Below, one piece after another: positions 10,955-21,958 of a stretch of 64,000 nt of DNA. The stretch is from Paralithodes platypus (taxonomy: Eukaryota; Arthropoda; Malacostraca; Decapoda; Lithodidae). Positions within the stretch are counted from its first letter, which is position 1. The number at the start of each line of letters is the position of its first letter. A program made the position numbers and the translations under genes. The stretch is taken from assembly GCA_032716605.1 (NCBI GenBank), contig CM064480.1:46073900-46137899 (forward strand), read 5' to 3'. The notes beneath the pieces are model-generated. The model made no database searches, was not told the DNA's origin, and saw only the letters and a list, made by a program, of their open reading frames with translations.

Positions 10955-11790
10955 CTAAGTGTTACCACAAAATACCGCTAGATCCTTTCTCAAAAGTCGC
11001 TAGCATGTTGCTACGTAGTCAAACAATGTTAAAATAATGCTGCAATTTCTAAAGAGTTTTGGTTTGTTTGTTTTGCAAATTTTACAATGTAGTATGACTA
11101 GAATGTCTGAAATTTTCAAATTATCCCTAGTAAATGTCTATATATAAAAGAAATGGCTGCTTGTTTGAAGTAAATAGCTCTACATTTAGCGGTAATATGT
11201 AGCTTTACAACTGGCAACACTGCAACCTCCCTCCCACCCTCCAAGTATGTCTCCACAAAATATCGCTAGATCCTTTCTCAAAAGTCGCTAGCATATTGCT
11301 ACATAGTCAAACAATGTTAGAATAATGCTGCAATTTCTAAAGAGTTTTGGTTTGTTTGTTTTGCAAATTTTACAATGTAATATGACTAGAATGTCTGAAA
11401 TTTTCAAATTATCCCTAGTAAATCTCTCTAGATATGAAAAAATGGCTGCTAAATTGAAGTAAATATCTCTACATCTAGCGGTAATATGTAGCGATACAAC
11501 TGGCAACACTGCCTAAGTGTTACCCCAAAATACCGCTAGATCCTTACTCAAAAGTCGCTAGCATGTTGCTACATAGTCAAACAATGGTAGAATAATGCTG
11601 CAATTCCTAAAGAGTTTTGATTTGTTTGTTTTGCAAATTTTACAATGTAATATAACTAGAATGTCTGAAATTTTCAAATTATCCCGAGTAAATGTCTCTA
11701 GATATGAAAAAATAGCTGCTAAACTGAAGTAAATATAGCTCTACATCTAGCGGTAATATGTAGCGGTACAACTGGCAACACTGCCTACAA
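10955..11790. repeat. Three tandem units of about 270-290 bp with inverted ends
   Basis: Units begin near 10,955, 11,241 and 11,513. Each opens with a version of AGTGTTACC...TACCGCTAGA and closes with CTAGCGGTAATATG...GGCAACACTG, so the ends of each unit are inverted repeats of each other. This is the form of a short TIR transposon present as a tandem triplet. No ORF. Confidence 0.85.
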
Positions 11791-12117
11791 CCACCCTCTG
11801 ATCGCCAATGATTATGCTCTGAGGTTTGTATTTGCTTATCTTATCCTGTGTATAAATGTAACCCTTACACCTGTTTCTATTGTATAATGACATTAAACAG
11901 GATTCATGATTTAAATACAAGGCTAGATATTTATCGGAAGTACGTATTTAGCTTCGGAAATCTAAAATATAATGTTTACACATATGGGATAGGGAGGAGG
12001 GAGGGAGGTATAAGAGGTGGACCGATGGAAGAGAAGAGAACCCCGATATACGAGATACATAGCTTCATAAGCGCGTATTGATCACTTTCATGCTATTATG
12101 TATGCATACAGAAGTAG
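11791..12117. other. Unassigned stretch
   Basis: No recognised gene or repeat. It ends at the 4-bp target duplication of the LTR element. Confidence 0.5.
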
Positions 12118-12121
12118 CAGG

Positions 12122-13902
12122 TGTGACGTTAACCACTCCGTTAGAACCGCATGGCTTGTCCTACAGTGACTCGCTAGGATCGCCAGGGCAGTGGATGTGG
12201 CTACAGTTTATGTATTAGGGTGTGCTTTATTTCATATGAAAGCTCGTGTCATGGGCAGTCCAGAAAGGCTCTTTGTTTTCATCCATGTCAAGGCTTTCTA
12301 TATTTAATTGTAAAGTATATGTTTTATCATTAACTAGTAATGATGGGATCTGGGAAAGAGAGAGAGAGTAGAACAGAGTGAGAGGGGGGCGCGCAGTGTT
12401 TTTGTCCCGCTTGATGACGTCACGGCTGGCTGCCTCGTGGGGGTTGGTTGAGGGAGGTCCTTACCATGTTGCTAGCTTCTTTGCTAGTGGCTAGAGGACT
12501 TGTTACCGCTTTACTTTGCGCGGTGAAAACTAGTCCCGGTATATATACAGGTTCCTCGCCACTCTCTCCCTCAGATCTGGTTTCTAGAACGCACCTCTCT
12601 TATCCCTTGATACCTGTTCCCCGAGCTGCACCTGAGAATCTTTTCCTCTGCCTATCCCTCTCATTTTCTATATCTTTCACCACCTTTTATTAATATTATA
12701 CCCCCTCTGGTTAACTCTGCAAAATCAGCTTCATGCTGGCCAGTTGTATTGTGCGTTAAGGTCTGATATAACCCATGTATGTTAGTTGTTAAGATAAGTT
12801 GATCACGAAGCATTGGTTGGCATTTATATTGTTTAGTACCGCTTCCTATAATTATTAGTGTTCTGCTGGATTAGATAATGCTAGACTAGGGGTCTGATAT
12901 TATAAGGTATTGTTTCCTATGAGTGCTGGCTATAGGAAAAAGCTGCACGACATACCTGAGAACTGGAGTTGATTGAGTAAATTCTAGTCTGTGTGCCATG
13001 CACGAATGAGGGCTTTTTGCCTATACCATTCTGCACTGTCCTAAGCTCGTTGTTTGTCTTTGAGGTACGCCAGGAGAACGCTTAATACTTCGGTATTAAG
13101 GTTTCTCAAGAGAGCTACCCTTCCCTATAACGTAATATTTGACGCACAGACTTGAGATTTGCACTAGGCTATGCGGCATGCCATGCACACCAGTATCTCG
13201 TATCATTGACTCTAGCTAGACTTTATCAATCATAGTAGACATTAAGTATATTAACCCAATTACTCTTTTTATGCATACCCATTTATGATTACACAAACAT
13301 TTCACAGCCTAGTTTGATGTATGGAGACACAAACGACTTAGGCTCTTTTTGTTGATAGGAATACTGCATTGTCGTGGCGATAATTATTGTTGTAGCGTTT
13401 AGGATATTCTTGGCCCCGACTGCATTATATATTCTGCCTTTTTGTGTGCATAGCCTGCACGAGCATTGTTCCGTTGCCTGCCTTTTTGGGTTCCATTTCC
13501 GATACGAGCATCTTTATAGCATCTAACATTTACAGAAGATTCCTTGTTAGTGTTGAAGGACTTTAGTGCACTTTCTTTCATGCAGGAGTGCCTGACATTT
13601 ATTGATTAAAGTAACGTAAGCTGTAACTTCTCTTACCACCTTACTTTGCATACCATAACCAAGCACCTTCGGTTATAGGTAGTAATAGGCTGTTTTCGCA
13701 TAACATTAAGCCTAGAATAGACGCACATTTATTGAGAGTTTGATAGCCTATTATTGCATATAGAACTCTGGAGAGTATTTGTGTTCTTTGTTCACTGGGA
13801 ATATACATCAGAGGTTGGAGCTAGCGCTTTCCGTTGTAGCATTTATGCCATTACTAGTCCAATGAATAAGAGCCCTGATATATTTGAACCTCAGTCGTAA
13901 CA
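12122..13902 (+). repeat. 5' LTR
   Basis: 1,781 bp, TG...CA termini, near-identical to the 3' LTR apart from scattered transitions and a small rearrangement near 12,265. The U3 part holds a TATA box and initiator. A 60-codon minus-strand ORF found in both LTRs is not a gene. Confidence 0.95.
12540..12577 (+). promoter_or_regulatory. LTR core promoter: TATA box and initiator
   Basis: TATATATA at 12,540-12,547 is followed 31-33 bases later by TCAGATC (12,571-12,577), matching the arthropod TCA initiator. This would set the U3/R boundary. The 3' LTR has the same arrangement with a 5-bp GTCCC duplication just upstream. Confidence 0.6.
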
Positions 13903-13924
13903 AATGGCGACCTTACCTAGGATT
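13903..13924 (+). promoter_or_regulatory. Putative primer binding site
   Basis: TGGCGACCTTACCTAGG begins two bases after the 5' LTR end (13,905). A TGG start directly after the LTR is usual for complementarity to a tRNA 3' CCA. The tRNA was not identified. Confidence 0.55.
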
Positions 13925-14121
13925 TGGTGAACCTACATTTATTAGGAGGGAACATTTGTTGTTTTGGGGAATATTTTGCGGGGATCAGCAAGAATATATT
14001 TTTTTTTTGCAACATAGTATAGCCCTTGAGTATTTCCGAGAATTTTTGTGTGTATATTGAGGTATAAGAGTTTGGGGTGCTTCTTTTCTGAATATTGAGG
14101 TGGGAAATTTTTGTGAGCATC

Positions 14122-15496
14122 ATGTCTTATACCGGATCAGAGGAGAATGGAGACACAGTACGTAATGTCGAAACTGAGGAACAGCAGTATGATGATATGG
14201 TTAATCAGGTGAACTGTGAGGAGGATGCTAGGATATTTTTGCAATGGCCTGTTACTGCCGAGCGGTTGGAGGGTGTGAATCGGTACGGTCTTCAATGCCT
14301 GGCCACAGCTATCGGTCATGCGGTTACTAGCAGCATGACCAGGGATAACTTGATAACGTGTGTACTGGGCAGGGTGACTGGTGAGCGAGATGGGTTGAGT
14401 GCTCAGAGCCCTTCGGCCATGCTTCCCCTACACTCGACTCCCAGCTATCCCAGTAGTTTGCCGACCCCGGGTACGCTTCCGCAGTTGGGTGGTGACTGGC
14501 AGGGTGGGTTGCCCCTGGGGGGACCACCGGTAATTTCAAACATTGTAGCACCTTCACCTCCTCAAGGGTTATCTCCAGAATTATTGTTTAAGCTCGAATT
14601 AGCTAAGCTTTAGCATCAGCAGCAAATAGAATTAGCCAAGATAGATGAGAGAAAAAGTCACCAGCAAATAGAGCTAGGAAAAATCCAAGCTGAGTCGACT
14701 AAGTACTGTGCCGGCAGGGACGTAGAGAAGTCGCGAGTAGAGACAACGGGACAGCGACTTGGGGCTGGTAACTGTGCTCATGATCAATCTCTCGCACTTA
14801 TTGAAACTGGTTCCGGTGTTTGATGAGAGTGGTGTAACAGAATTTTTCTCACGCTTTGAGAAGAAGTGCCAGGAACATCAGTGGCCAGAAAATAAATGGG
14901 CAGCACTTGTATCCTCTAGATTAATAGGCAAGGGTCTTAAAGCCTACGATGCGTTACCTTTATAGTCATGTATTGTGTATGAGGATCTCAAGGAGGCTGT
15001 CCTGAGGGCTTACGAACTGCAACCAGAAACGTACCGTTTGAAGTTCCGGGGTGTAACTAAGGGAAGAGATAGCACCTTTTTGGAACACGCCCGGGACTTG
15101 TCCGATGCTATGGGGAACTGGCTCCGATCTGAGAAGGTCACAACATTTGATGAAATTAAGCAGTTAATGATGTTGGAGCAGTTCTTTAAGAGCACAGGCG
15201 GTGATCTAACTTTGAACTTGAAGGAGAAAAACCCAAAAACTCTAGTCGAAGCAGCAGAAATGGCTGATCGACGGCTGTCGTTGATTCGGGGTTGCGGGTC
15301 CTCACAGAAGTACGATGTAAGTGCTAAGGACCGTTATCCTCCCCCTCCCCGGAACAATGACACATTTAAACAGAACAGTCATGAAACTAAAACTGAATCC
15401 AAACCTTACACCACACCGTATGTGAAAAGTCAGGGGCCTTTTACATCACAGTATAAGCCGAAACCGAAATTTATGTGTTTTAGTTGCCACCAGGAG
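14122..15496 (+). pseudogene. gag: gag of the Gmr1-like element (disrupted)
   Basis: The first in-frame ATG at 14,122 opens MSYTGSEENGD. The frame meets a stop at 14,614, continues with Gln/Ile-rich sequence (HQQQIELAKIDERKSHQQIE), and then needs a frame change near 14,760 to reach LVPVFDESGVTEFFSRFEKK. A stop interrupts again at 14,963, after which YELQPETYRLKFRG to LVEAAEMAD resembles a SCAN-like capsid module, known from Gmr1-type gag. It ends in the first half of a CCHC knuckle (CFSCHQE). The second half (GHKANEC) lies at 17,272 beyond the hAT-like insertion, in frame. Capsid precursor in life; non-functional here. Confidence 0.85.
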
Positions 15497-17263
15497 CAGG
15501 GGCGTAGCTAGAGATTTGGAGGCCCAGGGGGCTTGGTGCCTGGAGGGGCCCTCTCCATGGTTTGCTTATTATAGAAGGGGGTGGGGGTGGCGAGCGAAGC
15601 GAGCCTAATCAGCGGGGGGGGGGTTCGGGGGGGCGCTGTAAGCCCCCCCCCCGAGAAAATTTTAGAATAATAATGCTACCTAGGTGCGTTTTGACGATAT
15701 CCATGACTCAATAGTGGGGTACTGGTAATAATTTAATATACAATTAATTATTATATCACCGTGATCTAATGGATTAGGAATACATGTACAATGGATGGTA
15801 CAATACTGTAAAACATATACCACTTTGATGAACTCTTTCTCTTTGTCGTTCATTAGGCATGTCTGAAATAAGAATATAAAATATAATACTAATAAAATAA
15901 TAACAAATAATAATGTACATGAAACGTGATAACATTAAAATATTATTTCAACCCCACCACTGGCGTTAGGAAGTTAAAATAGGCGTCATTGGTAGGCCTA
16001 ATCAAGCTATGCATTACCTCAAATCTCAATACTGGGGGCCTCTTCTTGAGAACCCCAGTAACTTGTTAGAAAGCTTACCAACGTTTGCACCTGACCCTGG
16101 ACCAGCCAAAGGGCTAGATTAACCTACAAACGAGTATTCAATGCTCACAACTGTGTTCCTTCTTATTTCACAGTTCCTGGGCTTGATATGTACAGCCACC
16201 ATAGCCTATATATATGGAAGGCGTATGGTAGCATAAATAAAAGTGCTCCAGTCTAAATTTGAAAGAATGAGTCATAGTGCTCATAGCCTAACCAAGGTAG
16301 CCTACACTCTACACCATTAATGTTGCCTCGCTATGCTCTATTTTAGCTGATGTATTGCACCCATACTTAATTGACTAATATTAAACGACTATGCATCTTT
16401 TTCACGATAAAGCTAAGGTTTAGTAAGACCATAAACATTGTATAGGCTATGTTAGGCCCCCTACAGTTCGAGAAAAAAATATGAGACCAAAACATAGGCC
16501 TACAAATTTCAAGGCCTAAATATTTAGCACTTTAGAAGTTTAGCCTACTCTACAAATATCTTCGATACCACTCAACTTTCTCACAAGGTTAAGTACATAT
16601 GAAGTACATACATAAGTACATCTATGAAATATAGCTATTGATTTGACCATTACAGTTCACGAAAAAGAAAATATTACCGAAATTTTTGGTTCATATATTT
16701 ATATATAATTGTATGTAGGCCTAATCTTCGATTATACACTCAACTTACTAACAATCACCATGTTTCTTGTTGTCAAATTAGGCTATATCTTATTATTCCT
16801 TTACACATGCTTACGAAAAACACAGTATATTAACCAACTGCCAAACTCAATAGTGCTATTTTGTAATGTATATAGTGTATAAAAAAAAAAAGAAAAAGAA
16901 AAGTATAATCATCAGGCCTACCTATAGGCAGTGTGTCCTAAGCAAGTGGCGGGTAGGAGGCTAGGAGCGAGAGCGACGATGTTTCCCCTTGCACCGCCAA
17001 ATCAATACTGATGGAGTGATCGTTATTTTTCTAATTTTAAATACCCATGACGTCGCAGGATAGAAGAAAAGAAAGAGGTTAAATCAGAAAACACACATGG
17101 TGTTTATTTTACTCATTAATAATATTACTTATGTATACAGTATATACTATTAGTATAATTAATATTATTTTCAGATCCATTTGGGGGCCCCCTTCTCTTG
17201 GGGGCCCGGGGGGGCGATTTCAAAGAGCCCCCTCCCGCCCCCCCCCCCTTAGCTACGCCACTG
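15497..17263 (+). mobile_element. Non-autonomous hAT-like element, copy 1
   Basis: Termini CAGGGGCGTAGCTA and TAGCTACGCCACTG are inverted repeats, flanked by a perfect 8-bp target duplication ACCAGGAG at 15,489-15,496 and 17,264-17,271. An 8-bp duplication and CAGNGGCG termini fit the hAT superfamily. Poly-G/poly-C blocks lie just inside both ends. No transposase ORF is visible. Removal of the element plus one duplication restores the gag zinc knuckle in frame. A copy in opposite orientation is at 21,959-23,690. Confidence 0.9.
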
Positions 17264-17271
17264 ACCAGGAG

Positions 17272-19236
17272 GGTCATAAGGCAAATGAGTGCCCTAGTCG
17301 ACCTCCTCCGGCAGCCGTGTCTTTTGCTCACGGCATTGGAGTGTTCAAGAGGACATCGGAGTTTGTTAGAGGCATTTCTTCCGAGGTAAATACACTGCCA
17401 GTGCAGAAGGATCCGGAAGGCTTATTCCCTGTCCGTGATGCCTTTAGTGACCACAGGGGACTCGGTTGTGTGGAGTGGGTGGGTAGAAGACATGAGGTGA
17501 GAATTTTGGGTGACACTGGGGCATCGCAAACACTGTTGAGAAATTTCACTGGTAAACCTGTCAATAAGGCGCGGGTGGTTGTGGTTCAGGGAGTTAATGC
17601 GACAAGGTCATACCCGCTTGTAAGAATGAAGGTGGAAGTTGATGGTGTGACTTGTGGTCTGGATGTAGGAATTGTGGAGAAGTTACCTGTTGGGGACGTC
17701 GACCTCCTTTTTGGCAACGACTTTGCGGGGCCTACTTCTGAGGCTCCACCCTTAGTCGTTGTCGAGAAGCCGGCCGATGTGAGTAGGGAGGAGCAGGAGT
17801 GGGTTGAGAAGTGTCCGGGGCAGCCTATGGCGTGTGTTGTCACCGAAGATCCTGCATCCAGGGAGTCACATTCTGGTCAACAGTCTTTAGATCAGCGGAG
17901 GAAGGGTACCGAGAAGGGGTTGAAAGTTGATGCGGTTGAGAGTTTAGTATCAACGGACCTTCTCGGGGACTCATTATTAGGACCACATTTCGAGTCTGGA
18001 GAAGACCCAGTAACTGTTCCTGAAAAGGCAGAGGATGGGATTAAAAAGACGAAAGAGTTGAAGGAGGACAGTGATGCACAGTCGGGAGATGTAGCGACAA
18101 GGTACCCTGACGCGTACCCTATGAGAAATGGGTCGGCGAAGACGGTGGTCCGAAGCTTGCTAGTGTATTTTTCCCGGTATGGTTACCCGCAGGGGATTCG
18201 GTCAGTCCAGGGACCCAACTTCACTTCTAGCCTCTTTGTTCAAGCAATGCTGCAGCATGAGATTGTTGGGGTTGTGTCATCTGCGTATCATCCGGAGAGC
18301 CAGGGTGTGTTAGAGCGATGGCACTCAGCCTTGAAATCTGTGCTTCGTTGTTGTTGCTTTGAGAGTGAGAAGGATTGGGATCTTGGCCTGCCATGTGTTT
18401 TGTTTGCTGTGCGGGAGGTACCTGGGGAGAGTTTGGGATTCAGCCCTAATGAGCTCGTCTTTGGACACCGTGTCAGAGGGCCTCTCCATATGGTTGAAGA
18501 AGTATGGGAGGGCGCAGAAAAACCTTGTTCTATGCTCAAGTGTGTCCTCAACAGTCGAGAACGGATGTTGCGCAGTCTGGAGTTGGCTGGCCGTAATTTG
18601 ACTAGCTCTCAGGCCCTCAGGAAGGACAGGTACGACCTCAAGGTTGAACTCAGGGAGTTGCACGTGGGTCAGGAGGTGTTGATTCTACTGCCCCTTGTAG
18701 GTCACCCCTTATCCGTGAAGTACGCTGGTCCTTATAGGGTGGTGGAGGAGCTATCAGACCTGGATTACTTGGTAGCCACTCCAGACAGACAGAAGCGCAA
18801 TCAGTTATGTCATGTTAATCCCATGAAGGAGTATGGGAGGCACCCCCCTGAGCCTCTCACTGTGCCTGTGATGACGTTTAGCAGTCAAGGTGGAGAAGGA
18901 GAACGGGACAGTCAAGCTCAGGTGGAGGATAACTGGAAGGATAAGAAGTTCAAATGGGCGCCTGAGTGTGAGAAGGTGTTTAGAGAAGTAAAACACCTGT
19001 TGTGCACTCACCCGATCCTCAGGGCCCCTGACTTTAGCCTACCTTTCCAACTAGCAACGGAGGCTAGTGGTGTGGGGGCTGGTGCCGTCCTTGTGGAAAA
19101 GGACGATGATGGGCTGGAGCATCCTGTTAGTTTCTGCTCGGAGAAGTACAATTCGGCCCAGGGGAGCTGCTGGCGGTTGTGCTTGCGCTGGGGCATTTCG
19201 AGGTCTATGTTCCAGCCTATGGTCCGGTCGTTGTAG
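17272..19236 (+). pseudogene. pol: pol of the Gmr1-like element: protease, integrase, start of RNase H
   Basis: The frame continues gag without a stop. After the knuckle half GHKANEC comes an aspartic protease (LGDTGASQTLL at about 17,510, LLFGNDFAG at about 17,710), a Glu/Ser-rich linker, and an integrase fragment starting ATRYPDAYPMRN (18,095-18,140). The zinc-binding part and first catalytic Asp are absent, the second Asp is Val (RSVQGPNF), and the Glu remains (YHPESQGVLERWH). A GPY/F domain (KYAGPYRVVEE) follows at about 18,720. The frame then enters the RNase H start (FKWAPECEKVF, ATEASGVGAGAVLVEK, normally TDAS) with no reverse-transcriptase palm between. The frame breaks near 19,165. 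Confidence 0.88.
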
Positions 19237-19406
19237 TTTACCCAGATCATCACCCTCTCAAGTTCTTGGACCAGTTTCACAATCGGAATATGAGGCTGAC
19301 CAGGTGGTCACTAAGGTTATTGGTATATAACCTGGACATACGCCATATTGCCGGTTGTGACAACGTGGTTGCAGATGGTCGTTCAAGGGTATATGATCCT
19401 GGGTAG
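19179..19406 (+). pseudogene. RNase H end of pol, shifted frame
   Basis: GHFEVYVPAYGPVVVVYPDH, then HPLKFLDQFHNRNMRLTRWS, then LDIRHIAGCDNVVADGRSR is the classic C-terminal half of gypsy-type RNase H (HNPLKFL...RL.RW and NV.AD..SR). It follows the 17,272-19,236 frame by a one-base shift near 19,165. The stop at 19,404 ends the coding part. Confidence 0.85.
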
Positions 19407-19880
19407 ATTGACACACGGGTAGCCTCCTGCTTTAGTTTGAATAGTATTTTGCGCTTGGTGCTTGTTGGCTCGCGGTTGTAGCCCAGCGTATTGGGTCGTA
19501 AAGCAGGAGTTGAGCGTTTGGTATAGAAGAAAAAACTAGGCTTGCCCCTATAGTGCAGCCGAAATAAACAAATTAAAAACATAAAAATCAAATAAAAACT
19601 CTTTCTTTGATAGTTGAATTTTTTCAGTATGTTATAGCAGTAATTCTGAGTTGCACTCCTCTCAGAATGCTGGGCTAGAGAAGCTCGCTCTTGAGGAGCA
19701 TAACTACATATAATTTAACCTATTGTGTTGGGGAGGGTTATAATTTTGTAAAATGTTTTGTTGAGGAACTGTGCCAGATATTTTACTGCCGCTGGGTGAT
19801 GGGAAGTAGAGATATAGCATGGGTTCTAACCATCAGATTTTTGTGAGCCTTGGGGTCTCTGAGAAAAATCTTGGGGGGGG
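19407..19880 (+). other. Internal 3' region and polypurine tract of the LTR element
   Basis: No coding sequence. It ends in AAAAATCTTGGGGGGGG directly before the 3' LTR; the purine run is the expected plus-strand primer. Confidence 0.7.
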
Positions 19881-21657
19881 TGTGACGTTAACCACTCCGT
19901 TAGAACCGCATGGCTTGTCCTACAGTGACTCGCTAGGATCGCCAGGGCAGTGAATGTGGTTACAGTTTATGTATTAGGGTGTGCTTTATTTCATATGAAA
20001 GCTCGTGTCATGGGCAGTCCATGGGTTTTCACCCATGTCAAGGCTTTATATATTTAATTGTAAAGTATATATTTTATCATTAACTAGTAATGATGGGATC
20101 TGGGAGAGAGAGAGAGAGTAGAACAGAGTGAGAGGGGGGCACGCAGTGTTTTTGTCCCGCTCGATGACGTCACGGCTGGCTGCCTCGTGGGGGTTGGTTG
20201 AGGGAGGTCCTTACCATGTTGCTAGCTTCTTTGCTAGTGGCTAGAGGACTTGTTACCGCTTTACTTTGCGCGGTGAAAACTAGTCCCGTCCCGGTATATA
20301 TACAGGTTCCTCGCCACTCTCTCCCTCAGATCTGGTTTCTAGAACGCACCTCTCTTATCCCTTGATACCTGTTCCCCGAGCTGCACCTGAGAATCTTTTC
20401 CTCTGCCTATCCCTCTCATTTTCTATATCTTTCACCACCTTTTATTAATATTATACCCCCTCTGGTTAACTCTGCAAAATCAGCTTCATGCTGGCCAGTT
20501 GTATTGTGCGTTAAGGTCTGATATAACCCATGTATGTTAGTTGTTAAGATAAGTTGATCACGAAGCATTGGTTGGCATTTATATTGTTTAGTACCGCTTC
20601 CTATAATTATTAGTGTTCTGCTGGATTAGATAATGCTAGACTAGGGGTCTGATATTATAAGGTATTGTTTCCTATGAGTGCTGGCTTTAGGAAAAAGCTG
20701 CACGACATACCTGAGAACTGGAGTTGATTGAGTAAATTCTAGTCTGTGTGCCATGCACGAATGAGGGCTTTTTGCCTATACCATTCTGCACTGTTCTAAG
20801 CTCATTGTTTATCTTTGAGGTACCCCAGGAGAACGCTTAATACTTCGGTATTAAGGTTTCTCAAGAGAGCTACCCTTCCCTATAACGTAATATTTGACGC
20901 ACAGACTTGAGATTTGCACTAGGCTATGCGGCATGCCATGCGCACCAGTATCTCGTATCATTGACTCTAGCTAGACTTTATCAATCATAGTAGACATTAA
21001 GTATATTAACCTAATTACTCTTTTTATGCATACCCGTTTATGATTACACAAGCATTTCGCAGCCTCGTTTGATGTATGGAGACACAAACGACTTAGGCTC
21101 TTTTTGTTGATAGGAATACTGCATTGTCGTGGCGATTATTATTGTTGTAGCATTTAGGATATTCTTGGCCCCGACTGCATTATATATTCTGCCTTTTTGT
21201 GTGCATAGCCTGCACGAGCATTGTTCCGCTGCCTGCCTTTTTGGGTTCCATTTCCGATACGAGCATCTTTATAGCATCTAACATTTACAGAAGATTCCTT
21301 GTTAGTGTTGAAGGACTTTAGTGCACTTTCTTTCATGCAGGAGTGCCTGACATTTATTGATTAAAGTAATGTAAGCTGTAACTTCTCTTACCACCTTACT
21401 TTGCATACCATAACCAAGCACCTTCGGTTATAGGTAGTAATAGGCTGTTTTCACATAACATTAAGCCTAGAATAGACGCACATTTATTGAGAGTTTGATA
21501 GCCTATTATTGCATATAGAACTCTGGAGAGTATTTGTGTTCTTTGTTCACTGGGAATATACATCAGAGGTTGGAGCTAGCGCTTTCCGTTGTAGCATTTA
21601 TGCCATTACTAGTCCAATGAATAAGAGCCCTGATATATTTGAACCTCAGTCGTAACA
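19881..21657 (+). repeat. 3' LTR
   Basis: 1,777 bp, matching the 5' LTR from TGTGACG to CGTAACA. It is followed by target duplication CAGG at 21,658-21,661. Confidence 0.95.
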
Positions 21658-21661
21658 CAGG

Positions 21662-21865
21662 ACACATATGTCAAGAGTGAACACCAATAACTTAATCCAT
21701 ACACAGTAAAAAAGACGGAAATAATATCGTACATACGAAGTGATGGAATGGGTATGGGGGGAGTGTGTATGACAGTTCGTCGCTAGATAGGTGTGTGTGT
21801 GTGCTTGTGTGATGGTCTTGTGTAGCTATGTGTGTGCTTGTTTGAGTGTTGCTATAGGCTACTCA
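21662..21865. other. Unassigned stretch with GT-rich patch
   Basis: A GTGTGTG-rich patch lies at about 21,790-21,840. No gene was seen. Confidence 0.5.
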
Positions 21866-21950
21866 TTAGTTATCTCTCTCTCTCTCTCTCTTATTTATCG
21901 CTGTCTTCCTTACGATTACGACATACTGTACTAGTGCATGAGAACAGGAA
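21866..21950 (-). repeat. Left end of LINE-3'-end array B
   Basis: CTCTTATTTATCGCTGTCTT and the following words match array units near 9,600 and 24,825. The array is interrupted by the second hAT-like copy. Confidence 0.6.
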
Positions 21951-21958
21951 ATAGGGAG

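Larger units (their letters stand above)
12122..21657 (+). mobile_element. Gmr1-like Ty3/gypsy LTR retrotransposon, complete but defective
   Basis: Two LTRs (12,122-13,902 and 19,881-21,657) begin TGTGACG and end CGTAACA, and are flanked by CAGG at 12,118-12,121 and 21,658-21,661. Between them lie a primer-binding-site region, a gag with SCAN-like and CCHC modules, protease, integrase, GPY/F domain, RNase H and a purine tract before the 3' LTR. Integrase precedes RNase H, which is the order of Gmr1-like elements and not of ordinary gypsy. The reverse-transcriptase palm is missing. A hAT-like element (15,497-17,263) splits the zinc knuckle. LTRs differ at roughly 1-2% by eye, so integration was recent. 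Confidence 0.9.

Noticed and set aside
13399..13581. 60-codon minus ORF identical at 21,154-21,336
   Set aside because: The two sites are equivalent positions in the two LTRs.
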